From the NCBI GenBank assembly GCA_944378105.1, contig CALWGC010000007.1:48782-112781 (forward strand): a DNA stretch of 64,000 nt. The letters run 5' to 3'. The position numbers were made by a program, and so were the translations under genes. Positions 1 through 7,977 of the stretch are shown here, piece after piece. Source of the DNA: an uncultured Clostridia bacterium. Lineage in GTDB: Bacteria > Bacillota > Clostridia > Lachnospirales > Anaerotignaceae. Position 1 is the stretch's first letter. Each line of letters starts with the position of its first letter. Below the pieces are notes generated by a model. It worked only from the letters and a program-made list of their open reading frames with translations. It did no database searches and was not told the DNA's origin.

Positions 1-753
1 ACCGCTTAAATAGGAAGCCTTTGCGCCAAAGGCATCGGCCTGTTGAAAAATGGCTTCCATGCCTGGTACCAACGGCACACGATAAGGCTGATGCAGCCGG
101 TCGTCCATGGCCATCTTTAAGTTATCGATGTTGCCGGTCATCATAGAGCCAACCAAAAGGCCTGCGCGAGACGAATTGAAAATGGCATCTTTTCTTGTTA
201 CGGTATAGGGCAGTACGCCACGGCTTTTTTCCGTTTCCACCGGAAAATCTGGCACCATAATGGCAAAGGAAAGATTGTCAGGCACAGGGATTTTTACCAG
301 GCGCATTTCTTCTTTGCTCAATGCGCCTACCACCATGCCGCCCAATAACGCCGGGTTGGAGTTATCGGGGTGGCCTTCGATTTTGGCTGCAATCTGGGCC
401 AAGTCCTCTTTGGAATAATGGCAACCGGATAAATCGTTGGCCGCCATCAGCCCGGCCACAATGCAGGCGGCACTGGAGCCAAGGCCACGGGTATGGGGGA
501 TATAGTCTTCTTGAATCAAACGCACCCCCGGCATTTTTTTCCCAATTTCCCGGTAAAAATCTGCCATGGTTTTAAAAATTAAATTGTCTTCATTGGTGGG
601 GATTCTCAGTTTATGCTTTTTGTTAATGAGGATTTGTAATCCTTCTTCAATCTCCACAAACCACAAATGATTATATTTTTCTAATGCAATGCCGATGCTG
701 TCAAACCCTGCCCCCATGTTGGCCGATGTGGCAGGTACAATGATATGTTTCAT
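1..753 (-). CDS. thrB: Homoserine kinase (3' end outside the window)
   Basis: GHMP-family kinase that phosphorylates homoserine on the way to threonine. The visible N-terminal 251 residues begin MKHIIVPATSANMGAGFDS, the usual ThrB opening. Around residues 90-110 they carry the glycine/serine-rich ATP loop with the core RGLGSSAA. The reading frame stays open to base 1, so the C-terminal part is missing only because the window ends. It starts 3 bp after the hom stop codon with GGAGGAATAAC as ribosome binding site, so the two are almost certainly translated from one mRNA. Confidence 0.93.
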   Translation of the reverse strand, partial: MKHIIVPATSANMGAGFDSIGIALEKYNHLWFVEIEEGLQILINKKHKLRIPTNEDNLIFKTMADFYREIGKKMPGVRLIQEDYIPHTRGLGSSAACIVAGLMAANDLSGCHYSKEDLAQIAAKIEGHPDNSNPALLGGMVVGALSKEEMRLVKIPVPDNLSFAIMVPDFPVETEKSRGVLPYTVTRKDAIFNSSRAGLLVGSMMTGNIDNLKMAMDDRLHQPYRVPLVPGMEAIFQQADAFGAKASYLSG

Positions 754-756
754 ATG

Positions 757-1992
757 TTATTCCTCCATACGGATGATGTTGCGTACCTGGTCAATGCCTG
801 GTGCCTGCGCCAAAAGTGCTGCTTTTTCTGCCAGCTGTGCTTCCGTCAAGGCATCCACCACCAGGCCAAATTCATCTCCAAATGCATCCAGCTCTACAAA
901 TTTTACTACAGCAAACAGGTCATTGCAAGTTTTTTTCGCGGTATCTTTGTGAGAAAATGCAACACGGACAAATGCTTTTGCAGGAACTTCATCTTTGGCT
1001 TCCACCTGCAACTGTGCCGACGTATCCCAATCCAGGAAAACCGATTTTTGGTGGATGGCATCGATGATGTCGGCGGTTACGGCGCTGGCCGTGGTCAACT
1101 TTCCGGCGCCGCTGCCATAATACATGGTCTCCCCACTCATATCGCCTTTGACAAAAATGGCATTAAAGACACCATTGACACTGGCCAAAGGATGGGACAG
1201 GGGCAGGAAATAAGGCGCCACCATGGCAGAGATGCCATGGGCCGTTTTCTTGCTGGTGCCCAGCAGTTTAATGGCACAACCCATTTCTTTGCCATAGGCA
1301 ATGTCTTCGGCTGTGATTTTGGTGATGCCTTCCGTTGGAATCTGCTGGAAATCCACGGTTTTTCCGTAGGCCAGGGAAGAAAGGATGGCAATTTTGCGGC
1401 AAGCGTCATGGCCTTCCACGTCAGCCGTTGGGTCGGCTTCGGCATAGCCAAGCTTTTGCGCCTCTTTCAATACATCGGCAAAAGCTGCACCTTTTTCGGC
1501 CATTTCCGTTAAAATATAGTTGGTGGTGCCGTTTAAAATTCCCCAAACTTCTGTGATGTGGTCGGCGGTGAGGCTGGTCATCAAAGGACGAATGATGGGG
1601 ATGGCCCCGCCTACGCTGGCTTCAAACAAATAACTGACACCATGGGCTCTGGCGGTATCGATCAGCTCGTCTCCATGCTGGGCCACAACGGCTTTGTTGC
1701 TGGTCACAACGCTTTTGCCTGCTTCCAACGCCCGTTTGGAAAAGGAGTAAGCCGGATTGATGCCGCTCATCACTTCCACCACAACGTCAATTCCTTCGTC
1801 TTCCAAAATATCTTCAAACCGGTGTGTCAAATAAGGTTCCACAGGGTCCCCTGGAAAATCCCGTAAATCCAAAACCTTTTTGATGTTCACCGCTTGTCCT
1901 GCTTTTCTTGCCACCACATCTTGATTGTTGGTCACAACGGCAAATACCCCGCTGCCAACGGTGCCATAGCCTAAAATTGCAATGTTTGCCAT
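757..1992 (-). CDS. hom: Homoserine dehydrogenase
   Basis: Reduces aspartate semialdehyde to homoserine, the branch point to threonine and methionine. The 411 residues show an N-terminal Rossmann fold (GYGTVGSGV near residue 8), the catalytic domain with GILNGTTNYIL (around 150) and EADPTADVEGHDACRK (around 185-200), and a C-terminal ACT domain (about 330-411) typical of feedback-inhibited enzymes. It sits between an ACT regulator gene upstream and thrB downstream. The upstream gap holds a strong terminator hairpin, so expression may be attenuated. The start at ATG 1992 has GGAGGAACTAGG in front of it. Confidence 0.96.
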   Translation of the reverse strand: MANIAILGYGTVGSGVFAVVTNNQDVVARKAGQAVNIKKVLDLRDFPGDPVEPYLTHRFEDILEDEGIDVVVEVMSGINPAYSFSKRALEAGKSVVTSNKAVVAQHGDELIDTARAHGVSYLFEASVGGAIPIIRPLMTSLTADHITEVWGILNGTTNYILTEMAEKGAAFADVLKEAQKLGYAEADPTADVEGHDACRKIAILSSLAYGKTVDFQQIPTEGITKITAEDIAYGKEMGCAIKLLGTSKKTAHGISAMVAPYFLPLSHPLASVNGVFNAIFVKGDMSGETMYYGSGAGKLTTASAVTADIIDAIHQKSVFLDWDTSAQLQVEAKDEVPAKAFVRVAFSHKDTAKKTCNDLFAVVKFVELDAFGDEFGLVVDALTEAQLAEKAALLAQAPGIDQVRNIIRMEE

Positions 1993-2022
1993 ATCCTAGT
2001 TCCTCCCTGTCTTCCTTGCCAA

Positions 2023-2068
2023 CAAAAAAGCACGAAACCATTGTTGTTACAAGAGATTTCGTGCTTTT
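2023..2068 (-). terminator. Terminator or attenuator hairpin before hom
   Basis: On the minus strand AAAAGCACGAAA pairs with TTTCGTGCTTTT across a loop of about 20 nt, followed by a T-run. It lies between the ACT-protein stop codon and the hom start, so it either ends the ACT-gene transcript or attenuates hom-thrB. No T-box or other known riboswitch motif was found around it. Confidence 0.75.
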
Positions 2069-2139
2069 CCATGGTCTCATGGATGTGTCTTTGTTCCTTT
2101 GTGCCGCCCACAGCGGCCTGGAATTGCCTTTCTGTTTTT

Positions 2140-2583
2140 TTACTCTCTTGCAATAATATGAAAACTTTGTACGCCGTGGAGTTTTTGCAGTTTATCCAGC
2201 AATTCTCCCAAGTCCGAATCCATCGCGTCTGTTTCGATGGCGATGGTCACCATGGCGATGCCATTGATAGGGATATTTTGATTGATGGTCAAAATATTGG
2301 CCCCTGCTTCTGCAATGGTATTGAGCACGCAGGACAGTACCCCCTTGGTGTCGTCCAAATTGGTGGCCATGGTAACGGTTTTTCCCCTTGTGTTTTCATA
2401 CAAAGGAAAAATGGCGTCACGATATTTATAAAAAGCACTGCGGCTGATTCCAACTCGATTGACAGCATCTTGCACCGTTTTTTCTCTTTTGCTTTCCAAA
2501 AGCTTTTTTACTTCCATGACTTTCAGAAAAATTTCCGGAAGCACGCTTTTATCAATCAAGTAGAAATTTTTATCTTCTCTCAT
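2140..2583 (-). CDS. ACT domain-containing protein (UPF0735/PheB-like)
   Basis: Small regulatory protein of 147 residues. The N-terminal half has a helix-turn-helix-like segment (TVQDAVNRVGISRSAFYKYR). The C-terminal half is an ACT domain beginning at GKTVTMATNLDD and ending with the FHIIARE strand. The family is named after B. subtilis PheB and is often found beside hom in Clostridia. A role in sensing an amino acid and controlling threonine synthesis is inferred from the ACT fold and the neighbours. The ATG at 2583 was chosen because GGAGGGCATT lies just before it. An ATG 30 bp upstream has no good ribosome binding site. Confidence 0.85.
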   Translation of the reverse strand: MREDKNFYLIDKSVLPEIFLKVMEVKKLLESKREKTVQDAVNRVGISRSAFYKYRDAIFPLYENTRGKTVTMATNLDDTKGVLSCVLNTIAEAGANILTINQNIPINGIAMVTIAIETDAMDSDLGELLDKLQKLHGVQSFHIIARE

Positions 2584-2630
2584 AATGCCCTCCAGTTTCC
2601 TTCCCAAATACATTTGTTTTCATATCGTAG

Positions 2631-2659
2631 ACTATAACACAATTTTTTTTCTTTTTCAA
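2631..2659 (-). promoter_or_regulatory. Sigma-A promoter for the ACT-hom-thrB group
   Basis: Minus-strand TTGAAA and TATAGT boxes separated by exactly 17 bp, about 50 bp upstream of the ACT gene start. Confidence 0.7.
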
Positions 2660-2663
2660 CCAT

Positions 2664-3014
2664 TTATTTCAGTATTTCCCATTCTTTTTCTTTGAATCCC
2701 ACCAATACCGTCGTTTCACCAACGACCAAAGGCCGTTTGACCAACATGCCGTCGGTGGCCAACAGCTCCAACTGTTCTTCTTCGCTCATGGTAGGCAGTT
2801 TGTCCTTCAACCCTAAGCTTTTGTACTTCAAGCCGCTGGTATTAAAAAATCTCTTTAAAGGCAGTCCGCTTCTTTCCCACCAAAGTTTCAACTCTTCTGC
2901 CGTTGGATTTTGTTCTACGATATGCCGGTCTTCATAGCCAACGCCATGTTCGTCCAACCATTTTTTTGCTTTTTGACAAGTGGTACATTTTGGATATTCT
3001 ACAAATAAATACAT
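2664..3014 (-). CDS. ArsC/Spx-family thioredoxin-fold protein
   Basis: 116-residue protein of the ArsC/Spx/YffB group. It begins MYLFVEYPKCTTCQKAKKWL, with the redox CxxC pair at residues 10 and 13. It ends with the family's RPLVV...VGFKEKEWE segment, in which the arginine after KRP is the usual anion-binding residue. Whether it reduces arsenate, binds RNA polymerase like Spx, or does something else cannot be read from the sequence, and no arsenic genes are nearby. The start at 3014 has GGAGGGAAATGAG upstream. The reading frame is open 123 bp further upstream, but that extension looks non-coding. Confidence 0.85.
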   Translation of the reverse strand: MYLFVEYPKCTTCQKAKKWLDEHGVGYEDRHIVEQNPTAEELKLWWERSGLPLKRFFNTSGLKYKSLGLKDKLPTMSEEEQLELLATDGMLVKRPLVVGETTVLVGFKEKEWEILK

Positions 3015-3158
3015 CTCATTTCCCTCCTGTTTGTTGTGATGCGACAGCAATCCATATATCATGGACATAGTATAGCATAAAATCCACAAAATTGCTGTAA
3101 AAAAGCAAAAAAAATGAAAATTTGTGTCTGCCTCCACCTCCAGACATTTTTTAACGCA

Positions 3159-3203
3159 AAAAAAGGCCCCTGGCCTCTTTATACAGAGGACCAGGAGCCT
3201 GCT
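3159..3203 (-). terminator. Terminator after the TRAP genes
   Basis: Long GC-rich minus-strand hairpin (GGCTCCTGGTCCTCT pairing with AGAGGCCAGGGGCC) followed by seven T residues, 33 bp past the dctM stop codon. Confidence 0.9.
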
Positions 3204-3236
3204 TGTTCAAACGAAACAATCGTTTTGCTCTTCCTA

Positions 3237-4523
3237 TTACATCAAGCCCATCATCTTTGGAATGGTCAAAGAAATGGCTGGGATATAAGTAATCAGGAAC
3301 AGTGCAATGGTGTTTGCAATCAACAACCAAACAATGGCTTTTGTGATCTGTTCAATGGAAATCTTCGCAATACCGCAGCCAACGAACAAGTTTACGCCCA
3401 GAGGAGGGGTAGACATACCGATGGCCAAGTTTACTACCATGATGATACCAAAGTGGATTGGATCTACGCCAAGCTGTGTTACGATTGGCAGGAAGATTGG
3501 TGTCAAAATGATGATTGCCGCTGTGGTTTCCATCAAGCAGCCAACAATCAGCAGCATGATGTTGATGAGCAGCAAAATGACAATCCAGCTGTCAGACAGA
3601 CCCAGCATTGCAGAAGCAATCACGTCTGGGATACGTTCGGAAGTCAAAATCCAGCCGAAACCGGAAGCCGTTGCAATAATCATCATAACCATAGCGGTGC
3701 TCTTGCCGGCAGCCATAAACAGAGGAGGAATCTTTTTGATGTCCATTTCTCTGTAGATGAACAAACCAACGATGAAACCGTATACTACAGCCACAGCAGC
3801 TGCTTCGGTTGGTGTAAAGATACCGCCATAGATACCGCCCAGGATGATGACAGGCATCAACAGAGCGAAGAATGCATCTTTAAATTTGATCAAAACTCTC
3901 TTGAAAGAGAATTTTTGCTGATGTAATTTGCCATAGCCGTGTTTCTTTGCGGTGATATAGCAAACGATCATCAAAGAAATACCTACCAGGATACCAGGGC
4001 CAAAACCTGCAGCAAACAAGGTGGAAATGGATACGTTACCAGTTACACCGAAGTTTACCATAGGAATGGAAGGAGGAATGATAACGCCGATGGCGCCGGC
4101 TACAGACATAACGGCTGCAGCAAAGGATTTGTCATAACCTTCTTTTTCCATGGAAGGAATCAAGATACCGCCGATAGCAGCAACGGTTGCCGGGCCAGAA
4201 CCGGAGATAGCCGCAAAGAACATACAAGTCAATACGGCTGCCATGGCCAAACCACCAGTCAAGCTGCCCAAGATGGCGTTACAAAAATCGATCAAACGTC
4301 TGGAGATACCGCCAGTTTCCATCAAGTTACCAGCAATCATGAACAGAGGAACTGCCAAGATTGGGAAAGAGTCCACAGCGGTAAACATTCTCTGTACCAC
4401 TACGATCAGTGGTGTATTGCTTCCCAGGACCAGCGCCACAAAGGAAGAAATAGTCAATACTTCCCAAATGGGGAAGCCTAAAATTGCGGTAATCGCAAAA
4501 GTAACGAATAAGTACGTTGCCAT
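3237..4523 (-). CDS. dctM: TRAP transporter large permease subunit
   Basis: 428-residue membrane protein of the TRAP DctM family (about 12 transmembrane helices). It forms the ion-driven translocation channel for a carboxylate-type substrate taken from a periplasmic or lipid-anchored receptor. Family signatures include the N-terminal PLFMIAGNLMETGGIS loop, SGSGPATVAAIGGILIPSM near residue 120, and NLAIGMSTPPLGVNLFVG near 365. Its start codon overlaps the dctQ stop by one base (TAATG), so the two are translationally coupled. No receptor (DctP) gene is adjacent, so the substrate cannot be guessed. Confidence 0.93.
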   Translation of the reverse strand: MATYLFVTFAITAILGFPIWEVLTISSFVALVLGSNTPLIVVVQRMFTAVDSFPILAVPLFMIAGNLMETGGISRRLIDFCNAILGSLTGGLAMAAVLTCMFFAAISGSGPATVAAIGGILIPSMEKEGYDKSFAAAVMSVAGAIGVIIPPSIPMVNFGVTGNVSISTLFAAGFGPGILVGISLMIVCYITAKKHGYGKLHQQKFSFKRVLIKFKDAFFALLMPVIILGGIYGGIFTPTEAAAVAVVYGFIVGLFIYREMDIKKIPPLFMAAGKSTAMVMMIIATASGFGWILTSERIPDVIASAMLGLSDSWIVILLLINIMLLIVGCLMETTAAIIILTPIFLPIVTQLGVDPIHFGIIMVVNLAIGMSTPPLGVNLFVGCGIAKISIEQITKAIVWLLIANTIALFLITYIPAISLTIPKMMGLM

Positions 4524-5032
4524 TAGTCAAGAGCCTCCTTTGGAATGCCGCCTTCATCTTTGAAGTGCTTCAGCTGGAAAATCAGTTCCTGTACAAAACG
4601 GATAATGAAGAAAATCATACCGATTGGAATAGCTGCGTACATATAGCCCATTGGGATACGCATAGCAGGAGACAGCTGTCCGCCGGAAAGCTGCGTCTGT
4701 ACGATGCCAAGACCATATTTGAAAATAACAGCGCAAAGAATGATACTAACAATGATAATAAAAATATTGATGACCTTTTGTGCTTTTTTTGGCAACAGCA
4801 TTGTAAATGCTTCTACGCCGATGTGTGCACCACGTCTTGCCCCATAAGCACCACCCAGGTAAGCGGTCCATACCAACAGGTATCTGGACATTTCTTCCGA
4901 CCAGGGTAAGGAAGACTTGATGATGAAGCGGAATACTACCTGAATGAACACGACAAAACTCATCAATGTCAGTGTTACAACACAGCAGTACCCTTCAAAG
5001 TTGTCTAAAAAGTGTTTTAACTTACTGTTCAA
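4523..5032 (-). CDS. dctQ: TRAP transporter small permease subunit
   Basis: 169-residue DctQ-family protein with four predicted membrane segments. It carries the motif SLPWSEEMSRYLLVWTAYLGGAYGARRGAHIGVE (key W-SEE and R-A-H-I residues), which marks this family. It pairs with the large permease encoded next. The start is taken as TTG at 5032, preceded by GGAGGGGCAAGT. The frame remains open for another 98 codons, but that stretch has no ribosome binding site and reads as non-coding. Confidence 0.88.
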   Translation of the reverse strand: MNSKLKHFLDNFEGYCCVVTLTLMSFVVFIQVVFRFIIKSSLPWSEEMSRYLLVWTAYLGGAYGARRGAHIGVEAFTMLLPKKAQKVINIFIIIVSIILCAVIFKYGLGIVQTQLSGGQLSPAMRIPMGYMYAAIPIGMIFFIIRFVQELIFQLKHFKDEGGIPKEALD

Positions 5033-5510
5033 ACTTGCCCCTCCTGACTTTTGTTTGCATACTGCACAACAACAGTTTGCCAAAAAACATAGAAACCATT
5101 TTTCAGCAGCTCTTTTACTGCCACAGCGCATTGCTCTGTGGCCAAGAGCAAAGCCCGAGCTTGCTTTGCTCTGTTTTGCTTCTATTTTCCCCTCACAATG
5201 AAAATAGAATGCTTTCCAAACAAGATCCGTTTTCAGCCAAACGGCCAAAAACCATCTGTTCTTCTTCTGTGCATCCGTCCTTGCCGCGCTGTGTTTTGCT
5301 GCAAGCATCCTTTGCACAGATGCCATGCCCGTCCAAACTGTTCATTTTTTGGGCACTGCAAAGAAAACTGGGCCTGGGTTCCTTTTCCTCCAAACGTCCT
5401 TCTTCCCCTCAACCGCCTGGAAAAAAGGAGCCAATGCCTTCTTTTTGTTACAGCCGCAAAAAAGGAAAATTTTTCATTTTCTTCTTTTCCCTGCCGCAAC
5501 TTACATGGCT
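5033..5510 (-). other. Long structured leader of the TRAP operon
   Basis: About 480 bases with no convincing gene, between a good promoter (5511-5539) and dctQ. The minus strand contains several hairpins, including AGAGCAAAGC...GCTTTGCTCT, CCACAGAG...GCGCTGTGG and CTATTTTC...GAAAATAG. No riboswitch family was recognised. It may be a regulatory 5' UTR or simply a decayed gene. Confidence 0.4.
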
Positions 5511-5539
5511 ATTTTACACTACTTGTCCTGCTTTTGCAA
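5511..5539 (-). promoter_or_regulatory. Promoter upstream of the TRAP operon
   Basis: Minus-strand TTGCAA and TAAAAT boxes 17 bp apart. It lies 480 bp upstream of dctQ with no gene between. Confidence 0.6.
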
Positions 5540-5635
5540 GGAAAAACTATACAAATATGGTGCAACAAATTTCATCTGCCCCCACTTTTTCCGAACCAAG
5601 CTAGTAAAAACATACAAAAAACGAGCAAAACCGAC

Positions 5636-6286
5636 TTAAATCGGGATTTGCGCTATACTTTTTTCACAAAAATCCAAAATGAAATAATCTGCCTCTTGCT
5701 CTAAAACACCGACCTTTTCTTTCCAAAATGAGTCCGCCACACCAACGGTCACCATCCCGGCTTTTTTCGCACTACGAACGGCTTGCGGCACATCTTCAAA
5801 GGAAACCACCGCAGATGGTTGTGTTTGCAGCAAAGCGGCTGTTCGTAAATAAATATCCGGGTTCGATTTATTGCAACCGATTTCGTCAGAATATACAATA
5901 ACATCAAAAAGTCCGAACACATCACAATTTTTCAACACCTGTTCACAAATTGAACGCAAACAAGCCGTGGCCATACCAAGCTTGATCCCCCGCTTGTGTA
6001 ACGCTTCTAAGTAAGCTTTTGCCCCTGGTTTTAAGGAACGAATTTCATTGTAATGGCGAAACGCCAGTTGATAAATTTCTGCCGAAAGGGCTTCTTTTGT
6101 CATAGGTAACGGATAGCGGGACAAAATATAATCCAAACACTGGCCGTAGTTGAGGTGGCTGACGGATGCATAATACGCATCGTCGGGCACATAGCCATGG
6201 CGGCGCAACACTTCTGTGTCGGCCTGCTCCCAAATCCATAAAGAATCAATGAGCGTTCCGTCCAAATCGAAAATAGCAGCTTTCAA
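5636..6286 (-). CDS. HAD-superfamily hydrolase (beta-phosphoglucomutase-like)
   Basis: 216-residue phosphatase of HAD subfamily IA. Motif I is FDLDGTLIDS at residues 6-15 (nucleophile Asp and acid Asp). Motif II is the Thr/Ser after LGMATA near residue 100. Motif III is the Lys in CNKSNPDIY near 145. Motif IV is SFEDVPQAV near 165. A helical cap follows motif I, as in sugar-phosphate phosphatases and phosphoglucomutases. The substrate is unknown. It is monocistronic, with a divergent promoter region upstream and the TRAP leader downstream. Confidence 0.85.
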   Translation of the reverse strand: MKAAIFDLDGTLIDSLWIWEQADTEVLRRHGYVPDDAYYASVSHLNYGQCLDYILSRYPLPMTKEALSAEIYQLAFRHYNEIRSLKPGAKAYLEALHKRGIKLGMATACLRSICEQVLKNCDVFGLFDVIVYSDEIGCNKSNPDIYLRTAALLQTQPSAVVSFEDVPQAVRSAKKAGMVTVGVADSFWKEKVGVLEQEADYFILDFCEKSIAQIPI

Positions 6287-6358
6287 ATCATCGCCTCCTT
6301 TTTCTCCACTCTACCATATTCCCGCCTGGAAAAGAACCCTTTTTTTTCAGCGAAACGG

Positions 6359-6386
6359 TTGCCAAACCGTTTTTTTCTGTTACAAT
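6359..6386 (+). promoter_or_regulatory. Promoter for the 6430 gene
   Basis: TTGCCA and TACAAT boxes with a 16-bp spacer, about 40 bp upstream of the start codon. Confidence 0.6.
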
Positions 6387-6429
6387 AAGAAGGAAAGCGA
6401 AATGGCTTTAAGATTGTAAGAGGTGCAAG

Positions 6430-7944
6430 ATGCAAAACCAGTTATTTGAACAATTGCAGTTGTTTACCCGCCACCTAAACCAAAGGCTGCGGGCGGCAAC
6501 GGCAGATTTTTCGTTAGAAGAGAAAGAGGCCCTGGGGCCTTTATGTGGTACATTGTTAAAAAAATGGGTGTATAGCACACTGTTTCAAGAAAGTGCGCTT
6601 TCTCCCACCAACTTGATCCAGTATCCCGGTGTTGGCTGTGAAATCCGCCTGGCGCTTCATGGCAGTTTCCAGGCGGATACCGGTTTTTTGTTGCGCATGA
6701 TGCCGGTGGCCGACAGTACCTCCAGCCACCATTGTCTGCGGGATTTACAGTTGGTTTGCCAAAACTTTTTGCCCGTTGGGCGCTGGCCAAAAACGGCTCT
6801 GTTTCCTCTTTTGGCGCCCAAGGAAATCCGAAGCAAACTATATACTGACGATCCTTACTATTATCAATATTTGCTTTTGATGGCCGAACGGCTGCATCTG
6901 ATTCGGAAAATGCCTGGTATCTGCAGTGATAAATATCAGCAAAACGAAGCGGCCTGCCAGGATTTTTTTGCGCTGCCTGTTTTGACGGCCTTGGAACGGT
7001 TGGTGGAGGAAACCCTTTCGGTGGCTGTGGTGGAAATTGAAACCACCTTGCAAGCCCCCGCCCGACCCCTTTCCGTGGAAGATATCCGGTCCTTTTTGTC
7101 CCATTCTTATATGACTGACGACCTGTTTTCCACGGCATATGGAAATCTTGGGTTTGACTTTGCAGAACTGAACGAAATGGCCCAAGAAGAGCATTTGCCG
7201 CCGGAGGATGAGGCGCTGCTTTCCACCGCCTATACCATGGGGATGGTCTTTGACAAGTGGATTTTCACACCCCTTGGGCACTATCTCAGCTTGCTGCGGC
7301 CCCTTTATGTGCTGCCTTATGGGATGACAGAAGAAATCGACTGGGTGCGTCCTACCCTTTTAACGGGGTGCGACATGAGCCACGAATTTTTTTCGCCCTG
7401 TAACTACTTTTCTTTGACTTCTTTGGGCGAGGCTGTCCTCCATACGGTACAGGAATCGCCCCTTCCATCCGATTTTCCACCACTTTCCCTGCGGGACCTG
7501 GAAGCATTGCTTGCCGCGCGGGCCATGGCCTTTACGCCACCGCCAAAGGTGCGTACGGCCTATGTGTTAACGGTGCAATATGCCAATGACCCCCTTTGTT
7601 GGAAATGGGTGGAGGCCTTTGAAGATACGCCGTTGGAAGAGTTATATCAGTCTCTGCTATCCTATTTTGGTCTGGAAGGCGGCTTGCATCAATTCTTTTT
7701 GCTGCCCAAAACCCATGCGTCCACCACAGCTTCTCACCCGCTTTCCCAACGGTGGACCTATCGGCTGAAAGAACTGCATTTGGAAGAAAATGAGCTGCTG
7801 TTGCACTTTCCCCATCTGCAAGATTGCCGGCTGAAAATTTCCCTACAGCTGATGCGCCAAATTGCCAAAAAAGAAACGCAACCGCGTCTGTTGCGCCAAA
7901 GCCGGGAAATCACATTGGAAGAGCGGGAAGAATTTGAGCCTTAA
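6430..7944 (+). CDS. Hypothetical protein with a possible pRiA4b ORF-3-like C-terminal domain
   Basis: 504-residue cytoplasmic protein with no signal peptide or membrane helix. I do not recognise the N-terminal 370 residues, which are mostly helical and rich in Leu and Phe. The C-terminal stretch from about 385 to 490 has the pattern of the plasmid pRiA4b ORF-3-like family: a Y-x-L-x-V strand, D-x-x-C-W, then TPLEELYQ...YFGL...HQFFL and a later W-x-Y-x-L strand. The match is distant and based on pattern only. It has its own promoter. The following aminotransferase gene starts 33 bp downstream, so the two may be co-transcribed. Confidence 0.7.
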   Translation: MQNQLFEQLQLFTRHLNQRLRAATADFSLEEKEALGPLCGTLLKKWVYSTLFQESALSPTNLIQYPGVGCEIRLALHGSFQADTGFLLRMMPVADSTSSHHCLRDLQLVCQNFLPVGRWPKTALFPLLAPKEIRSKLYTDDPYYYQYLLLMAERLHLIRKMPGICSDKYQQNEAACQDFFALPVLTALERLVEETLSVAVVEIETTLQAPARPLSVEDIRSFLSHSYMTDDLFSTAYGNLGFDFAELNEMAQEEHLPPEDEALLSTAYTMGMVFDKWIFTPLGHYLSLLRPLYVLPYGMTEEIDWVRPTLLTGCDMSHEFFSPCNYFSLTSLGEAVLHTVQESPLPSDFPPLSLRDLEALLAARAMAFTPPPKVRTAYVLTVQYANDPLCWKWVEAFEDTPLEELYQSLLSYFGLEGGLHQFFLLPKTHASTTASHPLSQRWTYRLKELHLEENELLLHFPHLQDCRLKISLQLMRQIAKKETQPRLLRQSREITLEEREEFEP

Positions 7945-7977
7945 ACCAGGATTGATTCTCATCAAGGAGGGATTTTT

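Noticed and set aside
1971..2080. Threonine-rich leader peptide before hom
   Set aside because: Short frames across the hairpin contain a few Thr codons but lack a ribosome binding site and are not enriched for Thr or Ile.
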